Below are positions 1-13,215 of a stretch of DNA of 64,000 nucleotides, piece by piece. This stretch comes from Blastomyces gilchristii SLH14081. Its lineage: Eukaryota; Ascomycota; Eurotiomycetes; Onygenales; Ajellomycetaceae. The stretch lies in the NCBI RefSeq assembly GCF_000003855.2, contig NW_003101671.1:1082154-1146153 (forward strand), given 5' to 3'. Every line of letters starts with the position of its first letter. Position 1 is the first letter of the stretch. Under the pieces are notes generated by a model that made no database searches, had not been told where the DNA came from, and saw nothing but the letters and a program-made list of their open reading frames with translations. The translations under genes were made by a program, and so were the position numbers.

Positions 1-1421
1 AACTCAGTTTTATTCATTATCAAATTGAATTAGATCTGATATCTGCTCTACAAGACTTTCTTTACTGCTTTCTCAATCACTTCTAAATTCTCTTTGATTG
101 TCTTTGAACTGTAGAGTAGATTAATATCATCTACATAACTTGAAGATCTCACTATTTTCATCTCTCTATTCTTGAATAAATATGCAGTGTATATTGCAAA
201 TAAAACAGGTGAGATTGAAGATTCTTGTGATACTTCTATTTTTATCTCAGTTTTATCTTGTCTTCTTTCATCAAAGAATAGTTGTATAATTCTTTTAGAT
301 ATGAAATAATCAACTCATTTTATTAGAGAAAGTGACAGTTTTAACATCTTCAAAGTTTGAATCATCTTAGACTTTGAAACATAATCAAATGCATCTTTTA
401 TGTCAATAAAAACTGCAGTTGAGACCAGGTCTTCATACTTTACTACTTGAACATTATAAATAACTGAGAGAACAGTGTCAATTGCAGAACATTGTTTTCT
501 ATCTCTCATTTGTTCATTAAATAGAAGAGAATCACTAATAGAGCTTATATAAGATAATCTAGTAGCTATTATCTTTTCTAGAACTTTTCTCAAACAGTTC
601 AACAGAGATATTACTCTATATGACTTAGAAACTGAAGCTTTTCTATTAGGTTTTGCAAGAATTACTTCAGTAGCTTCTCTTCAGTATTCAGAATGATAAT
701 CATTTCTTAAGAGATTGAAAAAGAGCTCAAAATATTCATTCGTCAAGTAGGAATATGTGTTTTAAATAATTAAATGATTAATTGAATCAGGCCCTGTAGC
801 AGTTTTAGTTGAACTTGAGAATATTGCTGACTCTAGTTCATCACCTGTAAGCTCAGGCCATTCCCAGTTATTTTCATCAATATATTCATGAAATGACATA
901 TTCTTCTCTTCTAAATGTGATGAGTTTTGAAAGAGAATTCTCATAAAAGCTTGACATTTTTCCTCAAAAGAGTTTGCTGTATACAATTCATTCTGACATT
1001 CATATTCTAAGATTGAAAGCTTTGCTACACTTCTTGTTTTAGTATAGTTGAAGGCTTTAAAAACTTCTTTTTCTTATGCTTCTTCAAGAAATTTGTTTCA
1101 GTAATCTGTTTTAGCTTTTTTAATATCTGAAAAATATTCATTTTGAATAGCTTTGAACTCTTTATCAGATATTAAGTTATTCTTTCACTCTCTCTTAGCA
1201 GTGACTAATTGCTTTCTTTTAGAAGTGATATTCTCATTTTATCAAGATTTGAAAAACTCAGAAGACTTTTTCTTTGAAATATTTTCTTCAATACTTGTTA
1301 GAGAAATAGATGTAATCAGCTTTGCTCTATTCTCAAGCATTTCATTTGAGATATCTTGACTTTGATTTCAATAAAGCTCACTCTGTCTTTCAGATTTCAG
1401 CTGTTTTACTCTTTCTTCAAC
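1..1421 (-). mobile_element. LINE A, 3'-side part (Tad-like LINE, ORF2 reverse transcriptase region)
   Basis: This is minus-strand sequence matching the reverse transcriptase part of the full LINE at 1422-9089. Fragments at 986-762 and 602-315 match its RT region, with many stops between them. The left end runs out of the window, so the 3' tail is not seen. The right end stops at a 14-bp sequence that recurs at 9090-9103, where the rest of the same element resumes. LINE A is therefore one element split by LINE B. It is not functional. Confidence 0.85.
1408..1421. repeat. Target-site duplication of LINE B, left copy
   Basis: The 14 bp ACTCTTTCTTCAAC recur exactly at 9090-9103. The unbroken target is visible in the related LINE C near 21738-21751, which confirms that one copy is original and one is duplicated. 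Confidence 0.85.
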
Positions 1422-1442
1422 ATAAAGATAAAGATATAACAC

Positions 1443-1680
1443 ACCGCTTCACCACGAACTCGCTCGATTTTTCGAATAAGAACCCGCCGATAGATCCATC
1501 GAAAAGCCCTCGATCATACGAGCATTTTGACCCCATCGCCGACCACATACCCCGTGTGGTGGTGGAGTTATCCAGCCAAACATGAACCAGATGTCATTCA
1601 GAACTCCTGTGTGGGATTATCCCTCATTCTCCCCTACCACACCACAACCCCGGGCCAAATTGCCATACAAATTGTAAGAT
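1443..1680 (+). promoter_or_regulatory. GC-rich 5' head of LINE B, probable internal promoter region
   Basis: About 240 bp with many CG, CC and GG dinucleotides, unlike the mutated sequence on both sides. The same segment, inverted, forms the 5' end of LINE A at 12985-13215. LINEs normally carry their promoter at the 5' end, so a promoter role is inferred from position only. The 21 bases between the target duplication and this head (1422-1442) are not shared with LINE A. Confidence 0.5.
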
Positions 1681-3105
1681 GAAGAGACCTAGCCATATGC
1701 ATCAATCTTCCTGATTTTGGAAGATTCTCAATCTGTAGTTGTGAAGATATCTGAGAAGTGATCTCTGTGAAAACCCTGTCCATCTTTGATGTTTCAAAAC
1801 ATCAATGCCAAGTCTCACCCTCATATCACTCTTTCTAATCTGGCCCATTCCTAGCAGAAAAATACAAAAAGATATCTCAGTAATAATATCAAGTATATAA
1901 TCAACAGTCACTTCTGAAGTGTAATCTCTGCAGTCTGTCTTCAGTGTATCTAGATATTAATACCAAGTCTCACTCTCATATCACCTCTCTCAATCTGGCT
2001 CATCTTCAACAGAAAAGTATAAAAAGATATCTCAGTAACTATACTTAATACATAATCAGCAGACATGACAACTATAAAATCAGTATATCTCAAGATCTGA
2101 CTGAGTCTTTAATCTCTGTACAGTGAGATATATTAAATCTAGTTTTAATATCTCAATATTCAATAGATTCTGTAAGAGATTGAGAACAGCAACACTAGAT
2201 TTCTATTGAATTTAAGAATTAACTCTATATTAATATAATCATTGACAAAGTCTTCTATTTTGAGATATAAATAACTAGTTTCTCTACATTCTGCTGATAA
2301 TATTTACATTATTATATAGAAACAGACTTATATTCTCTATAATATCAAGACTCTGAAGAGAGAAAGTCTTGATAGAGAGTATATAGTAGTATATATCTTA
2401 GCAGTTTCTATCTCATTCTTCTGCAGCAGTTAATGTAAAAAAAAGATTTTAGAAATAGTTTTTTACTTCTCTTGAAAAAGTAAGATATTTTTCTCTGAGT
2501 TTTATACAATATTCTTATAAAGAATTAAAAACAGAGTTATTTTCTATCATAATTTCATATTCTTTTAAGTAAGAATTACTTTTTCAGTGACTGAAGAGCT
2601 TTTATTAATACTTAATTCTTTTTTACACTCTTTATTAACTGATTTGAGTTGCAGACTTGTTGTGTGAGAAGAATTGAATAATTTAGAATAAAATTGCATA
2701 GTTTTAATCAATTTCTCTGTAAAAAATTGATTTATTTTTTATCAGTTTTTCTCTCAAAAACTGTTATATTATCTGATTTACTATTAATTGATATTATACT
2801 TTTCCTCACTATATCTCAAGAAAGAGATTATAAAGATTTTATTAATTTATCTTAAAAATCAATTTTAGTTTATTAGATTCTCTTCAAAAATCTAATCTAG
2901 TTACTGAACTAGTGTGAAAAGAATCAGGTGTTTTATACATAAAAGTCTGTTATTCTTCTTTTAAAATAGTCTGATCAACTTTTCAATTGAAAACAGACTT
3001 AGAAATCTCTTAATTGAAACAGTCTGATCAACTTTTCAATTCAAAAAGAGTTTAATAAATATCTTAATTGAATTAGTCTGATCAACTTTTCATTGAGTAA
3101 GAATA
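1681..3105 (+). other. LINE B 5' untranslated region
   Basis: AT-rich, mutated sequence without an open frame, repeated inverted in LINE A at about 11550-12984. A short direct repeat built on the phrase AGTCTGATCAACTTTTCA occurs three times at about 2968-3095, just before ORF1. It also occurs in LINE A, so it belongs to the element. Confidence 0.6.
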
Positions 3106-4555
3106 ATGAGTTTGAAAGTATACTCAGTTGATGTGAAAAAGAATGCTTTCTCAAATGCTATTTCTGAGATTGAAATTCTGAAGAGAAGAAGGAAAGAAGA
3201 AATAAAGAAATAACAAGTTCTTGAAATACAGAAACTTGAAAAAGCAAGTAAAATTCTTGAAAAGCAGTGTCTGAGTGAGATGAATGAAGAAGTTCTATTA
3301 ATTCTTCATACTGAGACTAGACAACTACAGAAAGTGATCAAGTTCAAACTTAGAATTTCAAATATAATTTAAAAAACTTTAAAAATTTCTAATATAATCA
3401 CTGACTCTTCAGTTTACTCTTCTTTCTTTTCTACTTCTTCTTCTTCTTCTTCTTTAAATCAGAAGAAAATATATGCTCAAGCAGCTGAATCTGCTATCTC
3501 TAAATCTGCTATCTCTAAATCTGCTATCTCAAAACCTGCTCAAAATTCTGAGAAAACTGAGAAGAATACTGCTCATACTTCTAGTGATAGAAGAGTGAAG
3601 AAAAAAATATAAAAAGAGAAAAATCTTCAATTCTTCAAAAATAGAAGATATATTCTCAAAGTCTCAAATCAGAACATATTACAGAGAAATAAGCTAAACT
3701 CAAATCTCATTTTCAGAATTAGAAATGAAATTAATCAGCAATTCTTTTCTTAGTTAATAACTGATATTGAAGTTTAAAAACCAGTTATAGCTTCAATTGA
3801 GTCATTCTTCTTTGAAAACTTCATCATTCTGATCACAATGTCTGAATTCAGTGCAGAATTCCTTATTCAGAATAAGAATCTCTGAAAATCAGCAGTAGAA
3901 TCTTTATTAAACATAATAATTATATCTGAGAGAGATGAAAAGTGAGATAAATTCATTCTTTATAATATTTCAGTTGAAATTTTTGACTGTGAAGAAGAAA
4001 TGCTACTTCTCAAAAATGAATTAGAAGAATATAACTTCATTCAACTGAGAAAAGAGTCTGTATGACTAAATTCAATTAAGTTCAGACAAAGCAGAAGAAA
4101 TGCCTCTGTACTAGTATATATAAAGACACTTGAACAGTCAAAGATCTCTGAAGTAAGAGTAGCAGGTTTGAAAATGAGAGTTTATGAATACAAAGACTCA
4201 AGAATGAATCTCAAAGCTCAAATACAGTGTTCAAACTGTCAAAGATATGAACACTTTAGAATCTTCTGTTTCAGAGACTTAAAATGTACATTCTGTGTCA
4301 GAGATTATAAAACTAGTGAGCATAAATGTGAAATATGCTTAAAAAGAGATGAAATATGTCAACACACTCTGCTTAAATGCTCTAATTGTAAAGAAAAACA
4401 TGCATCTAGCTCAAAAGAATGTATGTTTGCTTCAAGAACTCAAAAGAACTGAAGAAAAGATGAAGCTCAAAGTCAATCTAAAACTGAAAAGAATAGTCAA
4501 GCCAGGAAATCTGCAACTGTAAAGCTTAAAAAGAAGAAACTATTAACTATCTAAA
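3106..4555 (+). pseudogene. LINE B ORF1 (gag-like, three CCHC zinc knuckles), degraded
   Basis: This is the nucleic-acid-binding ORF1 of the LINE, expected to package the element RNA. It begins with MSLKVYSVDVKKNAFSNAIS at 3106, followed by a lysine/glutamate-rich, probably coiled-coil stretch and a serine-rich stretch. The C-terminal open part at 4168-4452 holds three cysteine knuckles: CSNCQRYEHFRIFC, CTFCVRDYKTSEHKC and CSNCKEKHASSSKEC. Three knuckles in this order are typical of Tad-type ORF1 proteins. Several in-frame stops (TAA, TGA) break the frame, so no full protein can be made. LINE A carries the same ORF on the other strand. Confidence 0.8.
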
Positions 4556-4754
4556 TCTTCAAACTTCAATTCTCTAGCTAAATGTAAACAGAATTTGAAT
4601 TCTCAAACTTCTATTAAGATTAGAGAATTAAGAAATAACTCTGATGATAAACTAGATATAATGCAAAGCAGTTGAGATTCTACTTTTCAGAACAGTTATA
4701 ATCTACTATCTGAATGAATAAGTGATTAGATTCTACTCTACTCTCTTTTAGTAT

Positions 4755-7700
4755 GAAATATACAACAAAAACAACAAAAAAAAAGTTTAAAAACTCTTCA
4801 AAAATCACATTTATTTAAAATAATGTGAATAGAAACTCAAATTGTATTTATTCTTGTCTTCAAATTGCATTTGAATAAAAAGTTGATTTTATACTGCTTC
4901 AGGAGCCGAATTTTGATGCTGAGCAAAAATATATCATTTCTTATTTAAGCTACTACTGCTTTTTACCTCAAAAGTCTGAGATAAAGTTGAGAGTAGTGAT
5001 CTATGAAAGAAAGAGATTAAGCTATCAATTTAATCTAAGATTTAATATCATGTCTGACCCTGATATTCTGGTGAATGATATTATAGATAAAGAGAATGAG
5101 TTTGACACTATACAGCTCATAAATATCTATAATGAAAAGTCATTGAAGAAAAATAATAATATCTGAACAATTAATAGAGAATTTCTGAATATAACTGTAT
5201 CAAGAAACTCTATAATTGCAGGAGATTTCAATGCACATCATCTCTGATGAAATTCAGAATGTAAAAGAGCAGTAAGAGCTGATAATCTGATTGAATGAAC
5301 CTTTGAGCATTCAATGAATTTAGTTAACAAGTCTGATTAACAAACATTCTTTAGAAAAGATATAAAACAGAAATCTATTATAGATCTAATCTTCATATCA
5401 CACACAAAATCTAATAGAAAAAAGACTTATAAACTGATTTATTGATTCAAATGAGACATCAGAATCAGGTCATGAGATTATTCAATTTGATATTTAACTG
5501 AGTGAGAAATAAATGAGTGAAAATCCTCTTCTCTCTAATCAGTTTAACTTTGAAAAAGCTGACTGAAAGGCAGTTGAAGAAAGTATAAAACTGTTAAAAT
5601 CTGAAAGACAGAGTGAGCTGTATTGAAACTCTGATCAAGATATCTCAAATGAAATGCTTGAGAATAGAGTGAAGCTCATTACATCTATTATTCTAGCAAG
5701 TGTTAAAGATAATATTTCAAAGAGAAAGTCTTCTGAGTATTCAAAATCTTGATGAAATGAGAATATTACATCTAAAAGGAAACAATTGACTACTGCTAGA
5801 AGAGATTGAAAGAATGATATAATTTCTGATAAAGAGTTTAAAGCTGTCAGAAATGAATATTTTTCAGATATTAAAAAAGCTAAAACAGACTGCTGAAATA
5901 AATTTCTTGAAGAAGCATAAGAAAAAGAAGTTTTTAAAGCTTTTAACTATACTAAAACAAGAAGTGTAGCAAAACTTCCAATCTTAAAATATGAGTTTCA
6001 GAATGAATCATATACAGTAAACTCTTTTGAGAAAAAATGTCAAGCTTTTATGAGAACTCTCTTTCAAAACTCATCAGATTCAGATTCAGAGGAAGAGAAT
6101 ATATCATGTCTCAACTATATTGATGAAAATGACTGGGAATGATCTGATCTTACTCAAGATGAACTAGAGTCAGCTATCTTCTCAAGTTCAGTTAAGACTG
6201 CTGCAGGGCCTGATTCAATTAATCACTTGATTATTCAAAATACATATCCCTACTTAAAGAATGCATATTTTGAGCTCTTTTTCAATCTCTTGAAAAATGA
6301 ATATCATTCTGAATGCTGGAGAGAAGTCACTGAAGTGATTCTTACAAAATCTAATAAAAAAACTTCAATTTCTAAGTCATATAGAGTAATATCTCTATTG
6401 AACTGTCTAGAAAAGGTTTTAGAAAAGATAATAGCTACTTAACTATCTTTTATAAGCTCTATAAGTCATTCTCTTTTATTCAGTGAATAAATGAGAGATA
6501 GAAAACAGTGTTCTGCAATTGACACTGTTCTCTCAGTTATTCATGATATTTAAATAGCAAAGCATGAGGATCTGGTCTCAACTGCAGTTTTTATTGATAT
6601 AAAAGAAGCATTTGATCATGTTTCAAAGTCAAAGTTAATTCAGACATTGAAGATATTAAAACTGTCACTTTCTTTAATAAAATGAGTTAACTGTTTTATA
6701 TCTAAAAGAATTATACCACTCTTCTTTAATGGAATGAAACAAGACAAGACTGAGATAAAAATAGAAGTATCATAAGAATCTTCAATCTCACTCATTTTAT
6801 TTGCAATATAGACTGCATATCTATTCAAAAATAGAAATATGAGAATAGTGTGATCTCTGAGTTATGTGAATGATATTGATCTAGTCTACAGCTTAAAAAC
6901 TATCAAAGAGAATTTGAAAGTGATTGAAGAAGCTGCAAAGGAAATCTTTGTTAGAGCAGATATTAATCAAATTCATTTTGATATGAATAAAACTGAGTTA
7001 ATTCATTTCTTTTCTAGATTCAATGAGAAAGAACTATCTCTAACTCTTTTAAATAGAGAGATTAAACCCAGTGTAAATGTCAAATGATTAGAAGTATGAT
7101 TAAACTCCAAGTTGAATTTTAAATATCACATTCAACAAAGAACTGTCAAGGCAGAAAGATTATTGAATAACATAATCAGACTATTAAATACAGAGAGAGG
7201 TCTATTCTTTCAGGCTATGAGACAGTTATATATAGCCTGTATTACATCAGTAGCTGATTATGAAGTTCAAGTTTGATGAAATAATCAAGGGAATTTCACT
7301 GAACTCTTTCAAAGTCTGCAAAACAGAGTCTTGAGAAGAATTCTGAGAGCATTCAAATTATCTTCTATTAAAGCCATGAAAATTGAAGCTTGAATTCCTT
7401 CTCCTGCTATTAGATTTGAAAAGGCCTGTATGAACTATGCTCTGAGAGTTGTAAAGATGAGCTCAAATTATATAATCAGAGAAAGAGTCTCTTCTTCATT
7501 TTCATCAATTAACTCTGGAAATGAACTGGATTGGAATAGATTTCTTGATTGAAATGAAAATAATTCTTCAAAGAAAATGTCTTCTCAACTGTACAGACTA
7601 TGCTCTCTGATTAAAAATCAATTCTCTTCTCTAAATGTTGAAAAAGTTGATCATGAGAAGTTATCTCTCTGAAGAGAAAAGCTTAAATCTCTTATAGACT

Positions 7701-8716
7701 TACAAATAAGTGAACTATCAAAAGAGAAAGAATATGAACAGTATTTGAAGAGAATCTCTACAATCAATATAAAAGACTCTATTCTGATTTATTCAGATGA
7801 CTTAAAAAATGAGAATTTGAATAGATTAGGCGCAGGCATTGCTTATACTGAAGATAATATTAATTTTATCTCAGATTTCTGAAATCTAGGCTGTGAATCT
7901 GAAGTCTTTGATGCTGAACTATTTACAATAGTGAAAGCTTTCAAACTCATTGAAATAAAATCTTATAAAAGAGGAAATTGTTTGAAAGAGGTATGAATAT
8001 TCTCTGATAGTCAAGCTGCTTTAAAAAGACTTAGAAATAGTCAGATTTATAATAATCAAATGAATCTTGAACTGATCTTAAACTCTGTTTTGAAAATTCA
8101 AAAGAGAAGAACATTAAAGCTGATAATTCATCTGCACTGAGTTCCTGCTCATATGAATATTCATGACAATGAATTGGCTGATTCAGCTGTAAAAAAGGGT
8201 GCAGAATTAAGCAGATCTATTCAAAGAATTGTGTTCTGATTTTTTATAAAGAGAAAAATAAAAGAATCTTGTTTAAACAAGTGAAATGAAAGCTGGCAGA
8301 AACAAAAGAAGAGTATACATTATTCAAGATTTAAAACAAAACCCAAGTGGAAATCTTGTTTAATTAAATGTAAAAAGAAAATATTCTCATCTATAATACA
8401 GCTGAAACTAGGACATGGCTATTTCAAATCTTATATACAAAGATTTGATGATAGATTTGACTCAATAGAAGGCTCATTCTGCAATACAAATGAGAATCCT
8501 GAGTATATTGTAATGCACTATGCATTATACAATAGTCTCAGAGCCAGATTGAAAGAGAAGTATGATCTAAATCAATTAAATATGAGATTCTTATTCTCAA
8601 CTGAGACAGGAATTAAATACTTAATAGACTTTCTATCAGAAACTCAAGCAGCTACAAGAAAATGGCTAAATTCAGAATTATCTGAATATGAAGAGGAGGA
8701 AATCAACCAGATATAG
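4755..8716 (+). pseudogene. LINE B ORF2 (APE endonuclease, reverse transcriptase, RNase H), degraded
   Basis: This is the polymerase ORF of the LINE. The endonuclease part (about 4755-5510) shows the GDFNAHH motif near 5223. The reverse transcriptase part (about 6200-7500) shows YVND at 6862-6873 where YVDD is expected; the D-to-N change fits a G-to-A mutation and would inactivate it. The RNase H part (about 7780-8220) shows LH-stop-VPAH, where a tryptophan codon has become TGA. A C-terminal cysteine/histidine motif (CNTNENPEY then H) lies near 8480-8515, and the frame ends at the TAG at 8714-8716. Stops and shifts occur throughout. Confidence 0.85.
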
Positions 8717-9089
8717 TCTGTTAAAACAGCTATATACTATCTTTTAATAATTTGTTTTGTTACAGTCTTTCTTTACTTTATCTTTTCCTTTCAATTTCTT
8801 TCTATCTATCTATTTAATGTGTCTATCTTTAAGACTGTGTTCTCTTTTCTTTTGTCATGATATTGTCAAATGATTTCAAAGTATCAGAAGATGTTAAAAC
8901 ACTGCAATTTGTAAATGATTTTTGTATTCTGGGCTGGAATTTTCTGATTTTGCATATCTGAAATTGATGAATGTATAATAGTTAACTTTACAGATATAGG
9001 AAAAACCCTGGGAACTAAAAGTTCTCAGGTAGATGTCATAGTCTCTGACTATATACATCTATAATTGAAGAATAATAATAATAATAATA
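8717..9089 (+). other. LINE B 3' UTR and AAT-repeat tail
   Basis: This is a conserved 3' UTR shared with LINE C (18215-18604, inverted) and LINE D (25873-26264). It ends in GAAG followed by AAT repeats. The conserved end is probably the part recognised by the element's reverse transcriptase. Confidence 0.7.
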
Positions 9090-9103
9090 ACTCTTTCTTC
9101 AAC

Positions 9104-9920
9104 TGCTTTTCAATCAGCTTTTTCAAAGTTATACTGATTAGAGAGAAGAGGATTTTCACTTCTTTGTTTTTCACTCAGTTCAATATCAAATTGAATGATC
9201 TCATGACCTGATTCTGAGGTTTCATTTGAATCAATAAACCAGTTTATAAGTCTTTTTTCAATTAGATTTTATGACATGAAAGTTAGATCTATAATAGATT
9301 TCTATTTCATGTCTTTGCTAAAGAATGTTTGTTGATCAGACTTGTTAACTAAATCTATTGAATGTTTAAAAGTTCATTTAATCAGTTTATCTGCTCTTAC
9401 TGCTCTTATGCACTCTGAGTTTCATCAGAGATGATGTGCATTGAAGTCTTCTGCAATTATAGAGTTTTTTAAGAGAGTTATATTCAAAAATCCTCTATCA
9501 ATTGTTCAGATATTGTTGTTTTCTTTCAATGACTTTTCATTATAGATATTTATAAGTTGAATAGTATCAAACTCATTCTCTTTATCTATAATATCACTCA
9601 CTAGAATATCAGAGTCAGATATGATATCAAATCTCAAATTAAATTAATATCTTAATCTTTTTCTCTCATAGATCACTACTCTTGATTTTATCTCAGATTT
9701 TTCAGAAAGAAAGCAGTAATAGCTTGAATGAGCAATAATGTACTTTTACTCAGTATCAAAGTTTGATTCTTAAAGAAGTACAAAGTCAACTTTTTATTCA
9801 AATACAATCTGAAGACAAGAATAAATGTAATTTAAGTTTCTATTTACATTATTTTGAATAAATGTGATTTTTGAAGAGTTTTTAAACTTTTTTTGTTGTT
9901 TTTATTGTATATTCATACTA
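9104..9920 (-). pseudogene. LINE A ORF2, endonuclease part, degraded
   Basis: The complement matches the APE-type endonuclease region of LINE B ORF2, including the counterpart of the GDFNAHH motif near 9420-9455, with stops. The frame is continued by the fragment at 1421-1 on the far side of LINE B. Confidence 0.7.
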
Positions 9921-10099
9921 AGAGAGAGTAGAGATAGAGTAGAATCTAATTTCTATTATCAGATAGTAGATTATAACTATTTTGAAAAGTAGAAATCTTA
10001 ACTGCTTGCATTATATCTAGTTTATTATCAGAGTCATTTCTCAATTCTCTAATCTTAACAGAAGTTTAAGAATTCAAATTCTGTTTACACTTAGCTGAA

Positions 10100-11549
10100 G
10101 AGTTGAAGTTTAAAGATCTAGATAGTTGAGAATTTCTTCCTTTTGAGCTTGCAGTTGTAGATTTACTAGCTTGACTTTTCTCTTCAGTTTTAGATTCATT
10201 TTAAGCTTCATCTTTTCTTCAGTTGTTCTGAGTTCTTGAAGTAAATACACATTCTTTTGAGCTAGATGCATGTTATTCTTTACAATTGAAGCACTTAAGC
10301 AGAGTATATTAACATATTTCATCTCTTTTTAAGCATGTTTCATAATTATGCTCACTAGTTTTGTGATCTCTAGCATAGAATGCATATTTGAGTCTCTGAA
10401 ATAAGAGATTTCAAAGTGTTTATATCTTTAACAGTTTGAACACTGTGTTTGAGCTTTGAGATTCATTCTTGACTCTTTGTATTCATGAACTCTCATTTTC
10501 AAATCTGCTGCTCTTACTTCAGTGATTCTTGATTATTCAAGTGTCTTTATATATACTAGAACAGAGACATTTCTTCTACTCTGTCTGAACTCAATTGAAT
10601 TAAGCTATACAGACTCTTTTCTCAGTTGAATAGAATTATATTCTTTTAATTCATTTTTGAGAAGTAGTATTTTTTTCTCACAGTCAAAGATTTCAACTGA
10701 AATATTATGAAGAATGAATTTATCTCACTTTTCATCTCTCTTAGATAGAATTGTTGTATTTAACAGAGATTCTACTGCTAACTTTCAGAGATTCTCATTC
10801 TGAATAAGAAATTCTGCACTGAATTCAGACATTGTGATCAGAATGATGAAGTTTTCAAAGAAGAATGACTCAATTGAAGCTATAACTGATTTTTGAACTT
10901 TAATATCAGTTATTAACTGAGAAAAGAACTGCTGATTAATTTCATTTCTAATTCTGAAAATGAGGTTTGAGTTTAGCTTATTTCTCTGTAATATATTCTG
11001 ATTTGAGACTTTGAGAATATATCTTCTATTTCTGAAGAATTGAAGATTTTTCTCTTTTTATATTTTTTTCTTCACTCTTCTATCAATAAAAGTATGAGCA
11101 GTATTCTTCTCAGTTTTCTCAGAATTTTGAGCAGGTTTTGAGATAGTAGATTTAGAGATAACAGATTCAGCTGCTTGAGCATATATTTTCTTCTGATTTA
11201 AAGAAGAAGAAGAAGAAAAAGTAGAAAAGAAAGAAGAGCAAACTGAAGAGTCAGTGATTGTATTAGAAATTTTCAAAGTTTTTTGAACTATATTTGAAAT
11301 TCTAAGTTTGAACTTGATCACTTTCTGTAATTATCTAGCCTCAGTATGAATAATTAATAGAACTTCTTTATTCATCTCACTCAGACACTGCTTTTCAAGA
11401 ATTTTACTTACTTTTTCAAGTTTCTGTATTTCAAGAACTTATTATTTCTCTATTTCTTCTTTCTTTCTTCTCTTCAGAATTTCAATCTCAGAAATAGCAT
11501 TTGAGAAAGCATTCTTTGTCACATTAACTAAGTATACTTTCAAACTCAT
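10100..11549 (-). pseudogene. LINE A ORF1 (gag-like), degraded
   Basis: This is the inverted counterpart of LINE B ORF1. The start ATG is the complement of CAT at 11547-11549, and the open piece at 11321-11058 contains the same serine-rich stretch. The zinc-knuckle region (about 10450-10260) has lost several cysteines. For example, the first knuckle is spoiled by stops. Not functional. Confidence 0.75.
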
Positions 11550-13215
11550 TATTCTTACTCAATGAAAAGTTGATCAGACTAATTCAATTGAGATATTTAT
11601 TAAACTCTTTTGAATTGAAAAGTTGATCAGACTATTTCAATTAAGAGATTTCTAAGTCTGTTTTCAATTGAAAAGTTAATCAGACTATTTCAAAAGAAGA
11701 ATAACAGACTTTTATATATAAATCATCTGATTTTTTTCACACTAGTTCAGTAACTAGGTTAGATTTTTAAAGAGAATCTAATAAACTAAAATTGATTTTT
11801 AAGATAAATTAATAAAATCTTTATAATCTCTTTCTTGAGATACAGTGAGAAAAAGTATGATATCAATTAATAATAAATCAGATAATATGACAGTTTTTAA
11901 GAGAAAAACTGATAAAAAATAAATTAATTTTTTGCAGAGAAATTGATTAAAACTATTCAGTTTTATTCTAAATTATTCAATTCTTCTCACATAATAAGTG
12001 TGCAACTTAAATCAGTTAATAAAGAGTGTAAAAAAGAATTAAGTATTAATAAAAGCTCTTCAGCTACTGAAAAAGTAATTCTTGTTTAAAAGAATATGAA
12101 ATTATAACAGAAAATAACTCTGTTTTTAATTCTTTATAAGAATATTGTATAAAATCCAGAGAAAAACATCTTACTTTTTCAAGAGAAGTAAAAAACTATT
12201 TCTAAGATCTTTTTTTTTTTTACATTAACTGCTGTAGAAGAATGAGATAGAAACTGCTAAGATATATACTACTGTATATTCTCTATCAAGACTTTCTCTC
12301 TTCAAAGTCTTGATATTATAGAGAATATAAGTCTATTTCTATATAATAATGTAAATATTGTCAGCTGAATGTAGAGAAACTGGTTATTTATATCTCAAAA
12401 TAGAAGACTTTGTCAATGATTATATCAATATAGAGTTAATTCTCAAATTCAATAGAAATCTAGTGTTGCTGTTCTCAATTTCTTACAGAATCTATTAAAT
12501 ATTGAGATATTAAAACTAGATTTAATATATCTCACTGTGCAGGGATCAAAGACTCAGTCAGATCTTGAGATATACTGATTTTATAGTTGTTATATCTGCT
12601 GATTATGTATTGAGTACAGTTGCTGAGATATCTTTTTGTACTTTTCTATTAGAGATAAGCCAGATTGAGAGAGGTAATACAAGAGTGAGACTTAGTATTG
12701 ATGTCTAGATACACTGAAGACAGACTGTGAAGATTGCACTTCAGAAGTGATCATTGATTATATGCTTGATATTATCATTGAGATATCTTTTTATATTTTT
12801 CTGTCAGGGATGAACCAGATTAGAAAGAGCAGTACAAGGATGAGACTTAGTATTGATGTTTTGAAACATCAAAGATGAACAGGGTTTTCACAGAGATTGC
12901 TTCTCAGATATCTCCACAACTACAGATTGAGAATCTTCCAAAATCAAGAAGATTGATGTATATGACTAGGTCTCTTTACCTTACAATTTGTATGGCAATT
13001 TGGCCCGGGGTTGTGGTGTGATAGGGGAGAATGAGGGATAATCCCACACAGGAGTTTCGAATGATATCTGATTCACATTTGACTGGATAACTCCACCACC
13101 ACACGGGGTATGCGGTCGGCGATGGAGTCAAAATGCTCATATGATCGAGGGCTTTTCAATGGATCTATCGGTGGGTTCTTATTCGAAAAATCGAGCGACT
13201 TCGTGGTGGAGCGGT

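Larger units (their letters stand above)
1422..9089 (+). mobile_element. LINE B, full-length Tad-like non-LTR retrotransposon
   Basis: This is a complete non-LTR retrotransposon of about 7.7 kb. In order it has a GC-rich 5' head (1443-1680), a long 5' UTR, ORF1 with zinc knuckles, ORF2 with APE-type endonuclease, reverse transcriptase and RNase H, a 3' UTR, and a tail of AAT repeats (about 9068-9089) instead of poly(A). It lies in the opposite direction inside LINE A with a 14-bp target duplication. All coding parts carry many stops, mostly TGA in place of tryptophan codons, so it is dead. The layout matches fungal Tad-clade LINEs; the clade name is inferred from domain order and motifs. Confidence 0.88.
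9090..13215 (-). mobile_element. LINE A, 5'-side part
   Basis: This is the 5' half of the minus-strand LINE interrupted by LINE B. Reading leftward from 13215 it has the GC-rich head (13215-12985), the 5' UTR, ORF1 (11549 to about 10100) and the endonuclease part of ORF2 (about 9920-9104). It stops at the second copy of the 14-bp target duplication (9090-9103). The 5' end adjoins Gypsy G0, which indicates that LINE A inserted into G0. Its own target duplication cannot be seen because its 3' end is outside the window. Confidence 0.85.

Noticed and set aside
9068..9091. AAT microsatellites as independent repeats
   Set aside because: At 9068, 18215, 26244, 28421, 38137 and 41902 they are the 3' tails of LINEs or SINEs.
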